Of a stretch of 64,000 nucleotides of DNA, positions 26,230 through 38,049 are shown piece by piece. Location of the stretch: the NCBI RefSeq assembly GCF_032884065.1, contig NW_027063627.1, positions 110,001-174,000 on the forward strand, in the 5' to 3' direction. The translations under genes were made by a program, and so were the position numbers. Position 1 is the stretch's first letter; every line of letters begins with the position of its first letter. The DNA is from Artemia franciscana. Lineage: Eukaryota; Arthropoda; Branchiopoda; Anostraca; Artemiidae. The notes below the pieces were generated by a model. The model was not told the DNA's origin, searched no databases, and was given only the letters and a program-made list of their open reading frames with translations.

Positions 26230-27480
26230 GTATGGGGGTTGTCAAAGACATAATTTCCAGACCTTTCAACTACACTAAACTACACTTCAACTACACTGTG
26301 TTTTGGGAATTGATGGCCAAGGTAGGGGAGGGAGGTTTACCTTCCAATCACATTTGACTAATAAAAAGGGCACTAGCCCTTTCAATTCCCAATCCAATGA
26401 GCCTCTTTCGAAGTTTCTACGACAACAGATGGCAATCTCAAAATTTCCATCAGATGCATTTTGGGAAAATACGAGGTTTGGAAGCGGGATTTATCCACTC
26501 TCAGAACACTGCGAATCTTAAAAAGGACACTAGAACTTCTGATAACCAGTCGAATGAACCCCTCCGAAGTTTTTACGATCGGCCTTTCTAAATTTTCTAC
26601 CAATCCCTCCAGGGCATAACTTACAACCTTTGCTCTGAATGGTGGGCGTGAGAGGGGGGTTAGTTGCCCTCCAATCACTTTAGACTATTGAAAAGGGCAC
26701 TGGTTCTTTCAGTTTCCAGTCGAAAGAGCCGTTTTCGAAGTTTCTACGACAACAAATGGCCATCTAAAAATTTCGATCAGATGAATTTCAGGAAAATACG
26801 AGGTGTGAGGGGGGGTATCCACCCTCCTATCAATATAAATCTTAAAAAGATCACTAGAACTTCTGCTTATGAATCCAACAAGCCCCCTCCGAAGTTCATA
26901 CGATCACCCTTTCTATATATACCTTATATGCCCCCAGGGCATAACTTAAAACTCTTGCCTTGAGGGCTCTGAGGGGTTGTCATCCTCAAGGACATAATTT
27001 CCGAACATTTCAATTACGTTGAACAAAATGGCTACCTTAGTATTTTTTGGATATGTTTGGGGAAATGGAGGGCGTGGGAGGGGGGTTAGTTGCCCTCCAA
27101 TCACCTTCGACTATTAAAAAGGGCATTGACCCTATCAATTTCCAATCAAAAGAGCTGTTTTAAAACTTTCTGCCACAACAAATGACCATCTCAAAATTTC
27201 TATCATATACATGTCGGGCAAAACACAGTGTGTGTGTGTGAGGGGGGGGGGGTATCCACCACCCGATCATTCTGAATCTTAAAAAGGGCACTAAAACTTC
27301 TGATTACCAATCCAATGAACCCATTCCAGAGTTTTAGGGATCACCCTTTTCTATATATACCTTGTTTGATCCCTAGGCATAACTTATAACAGCTGCCCTG
27401 AGTTCTGTGGGGAGTTGTCATCCTTAAAGACATAATTTCCGGACCTTTCAATTACTTTGAACAAAGTGGGTATCAGTTAG
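26230..27480 (+). repeat. Family B tandem repeat array
   Basis: At least three diverged units with shared phrases GTTGTCATCCTCAAAGACAT, ACAAAATGGCTATCTCAAAA, GAGGGGGGTTAGTTGCCCTC and ATTAAAAAGGGCACT. The GTTGTC...GACATAATTTCC landmark occurs at about 26237, 26972 and 27412. Single relatives lie at 34990-35270, 37150-37420, 39870-40060 and 52040-52290, the second and fourth inside the family C elements. No ORF. Confidence 0.7.
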
Positions 27481-27589
27481 CAAACTCAATTTTTTTTCGA
27501 CGAAGACTTCTCCCTCATTCGAAATGTGAAAAGCAATTGATCGGGCTCTAATGTCCTTGCCTAAAGCCGTTCATGATGACTGGCACGTT

Positions 27590-28020
27590 TTTATCCCGTG
27601 ACGTTTAAAATAGCATTTCTTCCTGTTCTGAAGATGGTCACACCTAGCGAAGATCAGGCCATAACGCAAGTCACGAGAAGCCATTATTGTATTGATTGGA
27701 GGAAATCTTGCAGAGAAAAAATTGTTAATGTCTGTATCAATAACCTTCAAGAACTGAGAAAATACATGCTTAGAAGAACGCTTTCCTTGAATATATGCCT
27801 TTCCACCCTATTGGTAGCAATGCTTGTCGAACACAAGAACAAATGTTCTTATGCCACCCTTAGCTAGGAATCTACTAAGGAAATTATCGCAGTATTCCTC
27901 GAAGGTCTGATTTCCTGCACCAGCATTGCTGAAAAATGGTTGCATCCAATCATAAATAACAGCTTCAGACTCACTTTCACGAGTAATGAACTTCAAACTG
28001 TTGTTCAATATTTCTCGGCA
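27590..28020 (-). pseudogene. Unidentified ORF remnant
   Basis: The minus strand reads about 65 residues without a stop (ITRESESEAVIYDWMQPFFS, then GGIRTFVLVFDKHCYQ), then one stop, then GGKAYIQGKRSSKHVFSQFL and about 40 more open residues. The amino-acid composition looks like real coding sequence. The FVLVFDK phrase followed by a basic segment recalls uncharacterised repeat-associated invertebrate proteins, but I cannot name a family. It adjoins the retroelement fossil that begins at 28040 on the other strand. Confidence 0.3.
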
Positions 28021-28039
28021 AACATACTTCTTCTTAATT

Positions 28040-29710
28040 ACCGGGTTATGGTGGATTAATGAAGAAACTTGGCAGCTGATTCAGAAAAGAACAAATCTAA
28101 AAGCTCTTGTTAATAAATACTAATCTAGTCATTCATCTAGTCAGCCTAGCGATAGGCAATACTGTGATAGTTTAAAAAAGAAGTATAGGTGTGCTCTTAG
28201 TAATGACAAAAGAACATATGCTAAGAACATAGCAGCTGAGGCAGAAAGAGCAGCCAGTTGGGGTGATAGTAAAACCGTCAATTTGCTTACTAAGAACCTT
28301 TTCGGCGCGCAAACAAACCCTTGCCCTTTCATAGAGGATAAAAGTGGGTAGCTGCTTACCAATCAGGTAAATGTCTAGAACCGCGTGAATATTTATCGGA
28401 TGTTCCGAACCAGTCAATACCCAATGAGCCACAGTTGGTCCCTGACGTGCCCCTATTTAACTTGGATATCTATTCGGGCCCCATCCTCTTTAAGGAAGTT
28501 ATATAGCCCTGAAGTCGCTAAAAAATTGGGAAAGCAGCTGGATGTGACGGAGTCCCTCCAGAGCTGTTGAAATATGAAAAAAAGCTCTCGCTGGCCCACT
28601 ATTTAAGCTGCTTGGTAAGGTGTTGGACGACGAGGCTGTCCCTCTTGACTGGAATAAAGGCATTATCGTGAAACTCTTCAAGAAAGGTCAACATCATGTG
28701 ATGGGAGAGGTATCACACTCCAGACAGTCGGAAGTGAAATTCTATGCCAGATTCTACTTTGTAATATCCAGACTCAAGTGAACTTAATTTTAAGGGATGA
28801 GCAACATGGTTTCCGTCCAAATCGTTCGTTCTTGCTGTGACCTGATATTTAGCTTACGTGTTCTACTGGAGGAATAAAACAAATGGCAAGTGCAGATTAT
28901 TTTAGTGTTTATAGACTTCTTGAAAGCATTTGACTCTCTGTACCAAGAGGCAATGGGGAAAATTCTCCTAGCGCATGAATTGCCCCCAAAAATTGTGAAT
29001 ATGATTAAAACTCTGTATGCTGTACAGTTTTGTACAGCCCAGACGGAGCATGGGCTCTCAGAAGGTTTCCTTGTCGAGTCCGGTGTACGTCAAGAATGTT
29101 TAATATCTCGTTTAATTTCTAATATCCTATACTATTCGCAACACTTATAGATTTTGTGCTTCAAGCTTGCCCCTTTAGAGGAGGCATGCAACTAAGCCCC
29201 GAGCGTCAAATTTACGAATGCGATTTTGCTGAAGATATTATTCTCGTGGCTCACTGCCAAGAACTAGCAGCGAAAGCTACCCCTATGGGCATGAAGATTA
29301 ATGTTGATAAAACGAAAAGTATGTCAAATGCAGTAGTGACCACCATTGCAGCTGGGATTCGATACGAAGGCACTGATATAGGAGAGGTCAGAGAATTTAT
29401 GTACTTCAGTAGTGCAATTACCCAAGATGGAAATTGTGATAGAGAAGTCTTGTTTCGCATAGCATATGCAGGTGGAGCATTTTCTCAGCTGAAGAATATT
29501 TGGAGATGTATATACTACTCTCAGAAGTGGAAGTTGCGATTGTTTAGGAATAATGTACTCTCTGTACTTTTATATGGATGCGAGTCCTGAAGGCTTTCAA
29601 AGAATGCTCAGAAAAGACTACTTGGCTTCAAGAATAATTGCCTGCATAGAATCCTTGCAGTATATTGGACCGATAGAGAAACGAATGCCCAGATAAGGGC
29701 TGACACCCTT
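28040..29710 (+). pseudogene. Non-LTR retrotransposon reverse transcriptase fossil
   Basis: With several frame changes, the translation gives: WWINEETWQLIQKR and SLKKKYRCALSNDKRTYAKN (linker before RT), AAEAERAASWGDSKTVNLLT, a FKKGQ / GITLQTVGS block, EQHGFRPNRSF, VFIDFLKAFDSL (first catalytic Asp), LVESGVRQECLISRLIS, CDFAEDIILV (normally FADD), GMKINVDKTKSM, SSAITQDGNCDREV, VLSVLLYGCES, and finally LHRILAVYWTDRETNAQIRA. This is the core-to-thumb order of RTE/I-type elements. The endonuclease and 3' UTR are absent, and the 3' side is replaced by family A repeat from about 29745. At least four stops or frameshifts make it dead. Confidence 0.8.
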
Positions 29711-29744
29711 ATCTTACGTGTCTTAGACACGTGATTCAAATAAT

Positions 29745-31645
29745 TAGCTGCTCTATTTGGGATTTGTTTTTTTTTTTTTTTTTGGGGGGGGGGGGTTAAT
29801 TCTGAAAAATTAGAAAAAATGACGTATTTTTAACATACGAAAGAGTGATCGGATCTTCATGAAACTTCATATTTAGAAGAACCCCGTAACTCAGATCTCT
29901 TTTTTAAATCTCAACCGAATCCAGCGTCATTAGGGGGAGGAGCAGTTGAGGGAGGGGACCGGAAATCTTAGAAAATACTTAAAGCGGAGAGATCAGGATA
30001 AAACTGGATGGGAAGAATTAAAACAAGTCTAAGATACGTGACTGACTTAATTGGACCGGATTCGCTCTCTTTGGTGGAGTTGGAGGGGGTGGTAATTCGG
30101 AAAATGAGGTATTTGTAACTTACAAATGGGTGATCAGATCTTAATGAAATTTGATATTTAGAAGGATCTTGTGCTTTAAAGCTCTTATTTTAAATTCCAA
30201 TCAGATCCTGTGACATTGGGGGGAGTTGCAGGGGGAAGCCGGAATTCTTGGAAAACGTGAAAATTGGGGTATTTTATCTTACGAATATGTGATCGGATCA
30301 TAATGAAACTTGATATATAGAAGGATATTATGTCTTAGATGCTCCATTTTCGACTCGACTTGGATCCCCGGACATAGGGGGTTGGAGGAGGGAAACAGAA
30401 ATCTTGGAAAACGCTTAGAGTGGAGAGATCGGGATGAAACTTGATGGAAGAATGAGCACAAGTTCTAGATACGTGATTGACATAATGGGAACGGATCCGT
30501 TCTCTTTGGAGGAGCTGGGGGTGTTAATTTGGAAAACATTAGAAAAATTAAGGTATTTGTAACTTACGAATGGGTGATCAGATCTTAATGAAATTTGATA
30601 TTTAGAAGGATCTTGTGCTTTAAAGCTCTTATTTTAAATTCCAATCAGATCCTGTGACATTGGGGGGAGTTGCAGGGGGAAGCCGGAATTCTTGGAAAAC
30701 GTGAAAATTGGGGTATTTTATCTTACGAATATGTGATCGGATCATAATGAAACTTGATATATAGAAGGATATTATGTCTTAGATGCTCCATTTTCGACTC
30801 GACTTGGATCCCCGGACATAGGGGGTTGGAGGAGGGAAACAGAAATCATGGAAAACGCTTAGAGTGGAGAGATCGGGATGAAACTTGATGGAAGAATGAG
30901 CACAAGTTCTAGATACGTGATTGACATAATGGGAACGGATCCGTTCTCTTTGGAGGAGCTGGGGGTGTTAATTTGGAAAAAATTAGAAAAATTAAGGTAT
31001 TTTTAACTTATGAACGGGTGACCGGATCTTAATGAAATTTGATATTTAGAAGGAATTCATGTCTCAGAGCTCTTAATTCAAATCCCGACCAGATCTGTTG
31101 CCTTCGGGGGGAGTTGGAGGGGGAAATCGGAAATCTTGGAAAACGCTTAGAGTGGAGGAATCGGGATGAAGCTTGGTGGATAGAATAAGCAAATGTCGAG
31201 ATACGTGATTGACGTAACCGTACTAGATTCACTCTCTTTGGGGGAGTTGGTTGGAGGGATACAGTGCTTTGGCGAGTTTGGTGCTTCTGGACGTGCTAGG
31301 ACGATGAAAATTGGTAGGCGTGTCAGGGAGCTGCACAAATTGACTTGATAAAGTCGTTTTCCCAGGATTCGACCATCTGGAGGGCTAAAGGGGGAGTAAA
31401 AATTGGAAAAAATGAGGTACTTATAACTTACGAGTGGGTGATCAGATCTTAATGAATTTTAATATTTAGAAGGACATCCTGACTCAGAGCTCTTATTTTA
31501 AATCCCGACCGGCATTAAGCCTCTGATTTTCCTTTTAAATCAATCTATTGATTCTTAGAATTTCGTTAAAGCTCATACGATATGAGCTCTTGGCTCTTAG
31601 CTCTGGCCTCGTCACAAGTGCCATATGAGCTCTTAGCTCTTGCTC
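29745..31645 (+). repeat. Family A repeat, copy A1
   Basis: Tandem, diverged units of about 200-220 bp. Each contains GGATGAAACTTGGTGGGAAG, ATACGTGATTGACATAA, GGAACGGATCCG, CTCTTTGGGGGAGTTGG, AAAATGAGGTATTTTTAAC, GATCGGATCTTAATGAAA and GGAAATCTTGGAAAACGC. Two 444-bp double units (30130-30573 and 30574-31017) are almost identical. The right end, CACAAGTGCCATATGAGC near 31610, matches that of the full copy A3. The left end is lost where it adjoins the RT fossil. Confidence 0.8.
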
Positions 31646-32110
31646 TTCTTGGTAGTTTTACGCTTGGACATTTAATTGACTTTGTTTCTGCCCGTTTTTG
31701 TTTAATGTAGCTCGTTACTTTTCTTTGAAAGACTTATTTGGTGGAAATTTTTCTTAAAAATAACTTCTAGTCGTTTTTACATGACATGGTCTTTTTCATT
31801 GGAAAAGAAAAGCACAATTTGAGTGTTTTCGGTCTTTTCTATAAAAATTAAGAGTTTGACTTACTATTTATATGTTGGAGAAATATTTTGAACAATTTAA
31901 AAAAAAAAAACACATGTCCTTTTGAAAATCTGGACACACACAGAATTGTTTAATTTAGTTGCACACATCATCAAGTTTTTCTGAAAAGAATTTCTGTAAA
32001 AAATACACTGTTTCAATATTTCCCAAAAGATTCACCTTAATACCTCTACGTTGAGTAGCAGCAGTAGTAACAGTAACAGCAGTAGTAGCAGTGGTAGAAG
32101 TAGCCGTAGT
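31646..32110 (+). repeat. Compound E/D unit
   Basis: Same module order as 25000-25560: a CTTTTCATTGGAAAAG stretch, TATGTTGGAGAAATATTTTG, then CAGCAGTAGTAACAG-type triplets. It leads into the family D array. Confidence 0.45.
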
Positions 32111-34930
32111 AGTAGTAGAGGTAGCAGCAGTAAGATGTAAATTCTAGCTTGATTAATAAGACATCCCACACAACATGCCCTGTAAATTTCAACTACACAC
32201 ACCAGGTCATTCCTAAGATATTGCTGATACGCCCTTCTAATGGTCTGTATGCAGAGGCGAGTAGTGATTTAGTTCAATTTTCCTCCTCAATATCCCCCTG
32301 AAAATATCACCATCACACACTTAGTCAAAGTACTAATAGTAGTCACAGTAGTAGAAGTACTAGTAGTACTACTTGTAGGACTAGTATTGATTTTAACAGT
32401 AATAGTACTAGCACTATTAAAAACAGTAGTTTGAACATTATACCGATTGGTCAGTTACATACGCTACCCCCCCTTAAATTAATTCATATCTTCAGAAAAT
32501 CATGTTCAATTCCAGTGGTGTTCCTAGTCTATAGCTGACACCAGTATTCCGGCCTAGCACCACCAGTGTAATGTCCGTCGGTGCCAGTGTATGTGGGTTC
32601 CCATAGGGTATGGTATAGCAGCCGAGTGGTAAAAGTCTCTCCCAGACTATTCCGCCCTCGATATTCGTAAATCTAATGGGCTTCCAGTGTCCGTCCCGGC
32701 ACCACTATTGTAAATCCTCTGGCACAACAGTGACACAATCAATTCTAACGCGCCATGGATTGTACGTGTTCTGCCCTATTTGATTTTCGATAACCAGAAG
32801 GGATACGACAGGTGTGCTTTCCAAGGTGTGGATATGCCACACTAATTGGCACAAGGCCCCACTGTAAGGACCACCATCCTAAAGCTCAAAGTCGCCTGAA
32901 ACTCTTCTTTTACCCAGTAAGGATATCTCAAATAATATAGGACTCTCCCTGTAATCAATCTCTGCTCAATCAAATAACTTTTCTGAACTCTAGGCTAATA
33001 AGAAGAAGTCAAAAGTAAACAGAATAAGCTTACTTTTTCTCAATTAAAATTGTATTACAAGACTGAAAAATAACTGCCGTCTCGAGACATCACCCGAGAT
33101 ATGACGCATGGGGCCAGCCAATCCCAGCCCTTCCAGTACGCCAAGTAAAGCTGTAGGTCATCCCTAAACGAATAAATTCATTCCCTCCTTCATCCTCGGC
33201 GAATCTCAGCCAAGTCTGACGTCTTAAGATCCGTCTTTAACAGGGATCAGTCATCTTACTTTGCAATTACTGTTCAAGCTAATTAGTCCGTCTAAGAGAT
33301 AAAAATATTAAGGTAAAAGGAAAAACCAAAGATTAGAAGTAAAAAGAAATAGAAGTTTGACAAAGGGAGCCCCAGAGTGGGAATAATTTAATTTAACAAA
33401 AGAAACAAAAAGGAAAGGACATCTATCTTGGAATCAGGGTCAAAGGCCCTAACATTGCACATGTACCCTTTCGATAACCTGTAAATCCATAGTGTGTCTT
33501 AATTTAATGGAACTCCCCCTCAACACTTCCTGCTATTTAAACTTAATTATCTTAGCATTAGTAGTTTGCAACAGAAGCTGTAGTGGGAGTAGTTATAGTA
33601 GTAGTAGCAGTAGTGGTAATAGTGTTAGCAGTAGCGTGCACATATTGCCTTTTGGTTGATTGATCTTCCCCTTTAATTACTCCTAGAAAGTTCTAACTTA
33701 ATTTTCCAATGCGTTCCTGAGAGACGTCTTTTTGATAATCTGCATGCACATAGTGTGCTTTGATTTAGATTAAATTCCGCCTTTGTATTCTCTAAAATAT
33801 TCTCCTGTATACCCTTCGTTTATAATAGTAGTAATGTCATATTAGTAGTGGCAGAATTAGGAACAGTAGTAAAAGTAGCAGTTTTGTATTAGTAGTAGCA
33901 CCAACAGGGAGTAGAAGCAGGATTAATATCAATACTAATATGCACATGCTGGTTTTGTGACAGCTGGACATCCCCCAAGTGATGCCCTGTAAGTTTCAGC
34001 TTGATACGTTAAGCTGTTCCAAAGATATTACTCTGATACAGCATTTTGAAAATCTGTATCCACATGCTATTTACTGATTTTGTTCAACTTTCCCCTCAAA
34101 TTTTCTTCATTGTCCTCAGCCTTCGTAATACCCGCTACAAAAGCAGTAGTTGTAGTGGCAGTAAAAGGGGTGGTAATAGTAGTAAACGTAGTAGCAGCAC
34201 TTTATACTATAGAAGCAGTAGCATGCCAATATTGCTTTTTGGTCAATTGATCTTTCCCTTTAAGCATTCCTTGAAAGTTCCAACTTACTACCCTAATCCA
34301 TTCCTGAGATACAGCCATTCGACAATCTGCACGCAGATAATGTGTTTTAATTTAAATAAAATGTCCCCTCCACATTCTCTCAAATTTTCACCTATTCTCT
34401 CAAATTTACTCTTAGTCTTAATAGAACAAGTATCATAAGAGCAGGAACAGTAGTAGCAATACTAGTGTTGTATTAGTAGCGTTGCATGTTGCCTTTTGGC
34501 CAGTCGAGCATCCCCTTATGATGCCTTAGTTTTGGAACGGTAATCCGGTCCAAAGATATTGCTGATACGCCCTTTTGACAATCTGTATGTGTATACTATG
34601 TTTTGATTTAGTTTAACTTTCCCCTCGCCATTTCCTCGAATTTTCACTTCAATACCCTCAGCCTTGGAAGTACTCGTTATAGAAGCAGTAGCTGTAGTAG
34701 TAGTAGTAGCAGCAACAGTAGTGTGCAAATCTTGCCTTTTTGATCAATTTGTCATCACCCATATCATTTCCTGAAAGTTACAAATTAATAGCCTAAACAC
34801 AGTAATTCCTGAGATACGCCCTTTTTCACAACCCGTATGCACATAATGCGTTTTGATTTAATTCAACACTCCCCTCTATATTTTCTAAAAGGTTTATCTG
34901 AATGCTCTTCGTCGTTTTGGATTGGACACT
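32040..34930 (+). repeat. Family D array: AGT-triplet tandem repeat (first block)
   Basis: Units of about 240-310 bp, each with a TTGCCTTTTGGTCAGTTGATC landmark (about 33640, 33950, 34230, 34487, 34727), GATACGCCCTTTTGACAATC, TGTGTTTTGATTTAGTTCAAC and then an imperfect (AGT)n/(GCA) tract. The array is interrupted at about 32500-33480 by unrelated sequence. Open frames here are Ser-rich triplet artefacts. Confidence 0.65.
32500..33480. other. Insertion within family D; tRNA-like box A stretch
   Basis: GC-richer sequence unlike its surroundings. At about 32620-32690, GTATAGCAGCCGAGTGGTAAAAGTC resembles the 5' part of a Ser/Leu tRNA (CAGCCGAGTGG compared with TGGCCGAGTGG), with a poor box B candidate (CCCTCGATATTC) about 40 nt later. 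It could be a tRNA-derived SINE head, but I could not show a tail, target duplications or a second copy. Confidence 0.2.
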
Positions 34931-34989
34931 AAAGGACAACATGCACTCTCAATAACAAATACTATACGTAAACAATTAACAAATTACAT

Positions 34990-35270
34990 AATTTAGAGCC
35001 CTATCCCCGAGGGTTGTGGGGGGGATATCCCAAAAGACATAGTTACTGGACTTTTCTACTACAATCAACAAAGAGGCTACATAAAGATTTTTACTAGACG
35101 GTTTGGGGAGTTAATGGGCGTGGGAGGGGGGGGGTCTGGTTTCTCTTCAATCACTTTTGACTCTTAAAAAGGTCCCTAGAACTTTCAATTTCCAATCGAA
35201 TGAGCTCATTTCGAGGTTTCTACAAAAAAAAGATCCTTCTATGCTATACAAAGTGCCTTGGTCGGAAAAA
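34990..35270 (+). repeat. Family B copy
   Basis: Carries the phrases TGGGGGGGATATCCCAAAAG, GGGCGTGGGAGGGGG and CAATCACTTTTGACTCTTAA of family B. It is not coding. Confidence 0.55.
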
Positions 35271-35539
35271 AAAATCAATACACTGCGCCCACTTCACCCT
35301 TTGCTTAGGCAGGGCTATAGCACCTATGACCATGCCACTATAGACAAACGCCACAGAAGTAAAAGGAGGGTGTACCAGTCACTAAAAGTGTATAACCAGT
35401 ATTCCCTAAACTCCTTTTCTTCTCTTTGAATCATGTTTTCCCAATTTTTCTGGTCAAATAAAAGGTAAATAAATTCTTGGAAGTTTCCAAACCCTTAACC
35501 ATAAGACGACAATAACACAACATTTTTTTTCTTACTTGG

Positions 35540-35568
35540 ACTTTCCTCTCCATAGCGGAGAGGAAAGT
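35540..35568. repeat. Perfect 12-bp hairpin
   Basis: ACTTTCCTCTCC (35540-35551), a five-base loop ATAGC, and the exact complement GGAGAGGAAAGT (35557-35568). No terminator or element end could be assigned to it. Confidence 0.7.
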
Positions 35569-35823
35569 GTAACTAAACTGAAATTAAATGTTTCACATAG
35601 TAAAATACATTGGAAGCAAATAATACGTGTACCAGCTAGCAAAGGATGGCAACCCTTGACGAACAGAGATTTAAAATAAATAACCGAGTCGAACTCAAAA
35701 AGAGCAGATATTAATATGAGTGGGGCTGACACCAACTCATGCCTTCTGAAGACCAGATAATTTGCATTTTACTGTAAACAATCCTTATTTCAAGCTGAAT
35801 GTTCCAATGTCTCATAATATCGA

Positions 35824-36060
35824 AACAAACACACACACACACACACACACAAAAAAAACGTAACTAGGATTACTGAACAAAACAACAAATAACTACGGAT
35901 TGACAGTCTAATATACATAATATGATATTCCTTAAAGTATTAGTGATTTTTTATTTAATAAAGTTCAAAAGAGAAAATCTCTATGATATATTTTGTTTTC
36001 AGTAAAGTGCAAATTATATTCTGGTCTTCAGAAGGCACGAGGAGCGTCAGCCTTAGAAAC
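35824..36060 (+). repeat. (CA)n-linked dispersed repeat, copy 1
   Basis: A CA run is followed by ACAAATAACTACGGATTGAC, AGTCTAATATACAT and GTTTTCAGTAAAGTGCAAAT. The same block follows the CA run at 38838-38920, so CA tract and flank are one dispersed repeat. Confidence 0.65.
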
Positions 36061-36097
36061 ATTAGTACTAACAGCAGTACTAGTAGTAATTAAATAA

Positions 36098-37815
36098 AAA
36101 AAAAGTTTTTTTTTAACTGAAAGTAAGGAGCGACATTAAAACTTAAAACGAACAGAAATTACTTCGTATATGAAAGGGGCTGCTTCCTCACCAACACCCC
36201 GCTCTTTACGCTAAAGTTTGACTCTTTCTCTCAACTTTACTTTTTAAAACAGTGAAAAACTTTAGCGTAAAGAGCCGGGCGTTGATGAGGAAGCAGCCCC
36301 TTTCATATACGAAATAATTTCTGTTCGTTTTAAGTTTTAATGCCGCTCCTTACTTTCAGTTAAAAAAACTTGTTTTTTTATATTTAATTTCTGAACGTTT
36401 TTGAATCAATGCATGTTTTGATTTTGGCTCTCCGCAGATGAATAATTAAAACGAAATTTGCATATTTGTTTTTTTTTGCTAAATGGCTTTCTCATAGTTT
36501 TGATCGAATGATTTTGAGAAAAATCAGAGCGGGGGAGGAGGCCAGGTTGCCCTCCGATTTCTTGGTTACTTAAAAAGGCAACTAGAACTTTTAATTTTGT
36601 ATGAATGTTTTCATTAGTAAAGATATACGTAACTTACAAATTAGCTAACATAACGAACTTTTGTATTCTCATGTTTTTATTACGTATATGAGGGGGGTCA
36701 CCCCCTCGTCAGTACCTCGCTCTTTACACTAAAGCTTAAATTTTGCCCCAATTCCTTAAGAATGACCCCTGAATCACAAAAGCCGTAGAATAAATAGTTG
36801 AAATTACTAAGGAACTTTATAGTAAAGAGCGAGGTATTAGGAGGAGGTGAGCCTCTCATATGCGTAATAATTTCTGTTCGTTTTAGGTTTTAATGCTGCT
36901 CCTTACTTCCAGTTGAAAAAACTTTTTCATATTTACTTTTTCATTGTTTTTTTTTTTTCAGATAATGCTAGAAAATCCTGCGCTCCCTTCATGGAAATTT
37001 TCTTCCCCAATGACAAATTCCTCAATGGAAAGTTCCCCCAACATATCCCCTCTTCTCAACCCCTCCCCCAAACCAAAAAATCCCCCTGAAAACATCTGTA
37101 CGCTTCCCCATAACCGATACTATATGTAATCACTGGTCAAAGTTTTTAGTTTGTAGCCCCTCCCACGGGGACTGTGGGGGAGTAAGTCATCCCCAAAGAC
37201 ATAGTTATAAGGTTCTTTGACTACGCTGAATAAAATGGTTATCTCAGAATTTTGATCCGGTGATTTTGGAAAAATAATTAGCGCGGGAGTGGGCCTAAGT
37301 GCCCTCCAATTTTTTTCGTTATTTAAAAAGGTACTAGAACTTGTTATTTCCATTAGAATGAACCCTCTGGCAATATTCTAGGACCACTGGGTCGATACGA
37401 TCACCCCTGAGGAAAAAAAATAAAAAAAACAAACGAACAAACAGACAAATGAACACGCATCCGTGATCTGCCTTCTGGCAAAACAAACAAAATTCCACAT
37501 TTTTGTAGATAGGAGCTTGAAACTTCTACAATAGGGTTCTCTCATACGTTGAATCTGATGGTGTGATTTTTGTTAAAATTCTATGATTTTTAGGGGGTGT
37601 TTTCTCCAATTTTCTAAAATAAGGCAAATTTTCTCAGGCTCGTAACTTTTGATAAGTAAAACTAAACTTGATGAAACTTATATATTTAAAATCAGCATTA
37701 AAATGCAATTCTTTTGATGTAGCTACTGGCATCAAAATTCCATTTTTTAGAGTTTTGGTTACTATTGAGCCGGGTCGCTCCTCACTATAGTTCGTAACCA
37801 CGAACTGTTTGATAG
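36098..37815 (+). mobile_element. Family C element, copy C1 (palindrome-headed, about 1.7 kb)
   Basis: It begins with inverted arms of about 120 bp (36098-36218 and 36262-36385) whose outer part is AACTGAAAGTAAGGAGCGAC and its complement. The body contains GATAATGCTAGAAAATCCTGC, poly-pyrimidine blocks, a family B-like unit, and TTTCTCAGGCTCGTAACTTT. The 3' end is GTCGCTCCTCACTATAG followed by the short hairpin TTCGT-AACC-ACGAA. The inverted GTCGCTCCT at the 3' end mirrors the AGGAGCGAC of the 5' arm, which suggests subterminal inverted repeats of a non-autonomous DNA element. No ORF. A second copy is at 50950-52690. Confidence 0.65.
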
Positions 37816-37910
37816 TGTGTGCATATTTTTTTATTAGCTTAACATACCCATCAATATGCTAAGGAAGTATCAATCCAATACTCTAAGCTGTTCCTTATGT
37901 ACTACTGATA

Positions 37911-38046
37911 TATATATTTAAAATCAGCATTAAAATGCGATTCTCTTGATGTAACTATTGGTATCAAATTTCCATTTTTTAGAGTTTCGGTTACTATTGA
38001 GCCGGATCGCTCCTTACTACAGTCGTTACCACGAATTGCTTGATAG
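37911..38046 (+). repeat. Extra 3' end of a family C element
   Basis: From ATATATTTAAAATCAGCATT to ACCACGAATTGCTTGATAG, this repeats the last about 135 bp of C1 (37681-37815) some 230 bp further on. It is a partial second copy, or a tandem duplication that includes the boundary. Confidence 0.7.
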
Positions 38047-38049
38047 GTA

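Noticed and set aside
34046..34438. 130-codon plus-strand frame with Ser/Arg stretch
   Set aside because: Spans family D tandem repeat, and the Ser run is the AGT tract; related units do not keep the frame.
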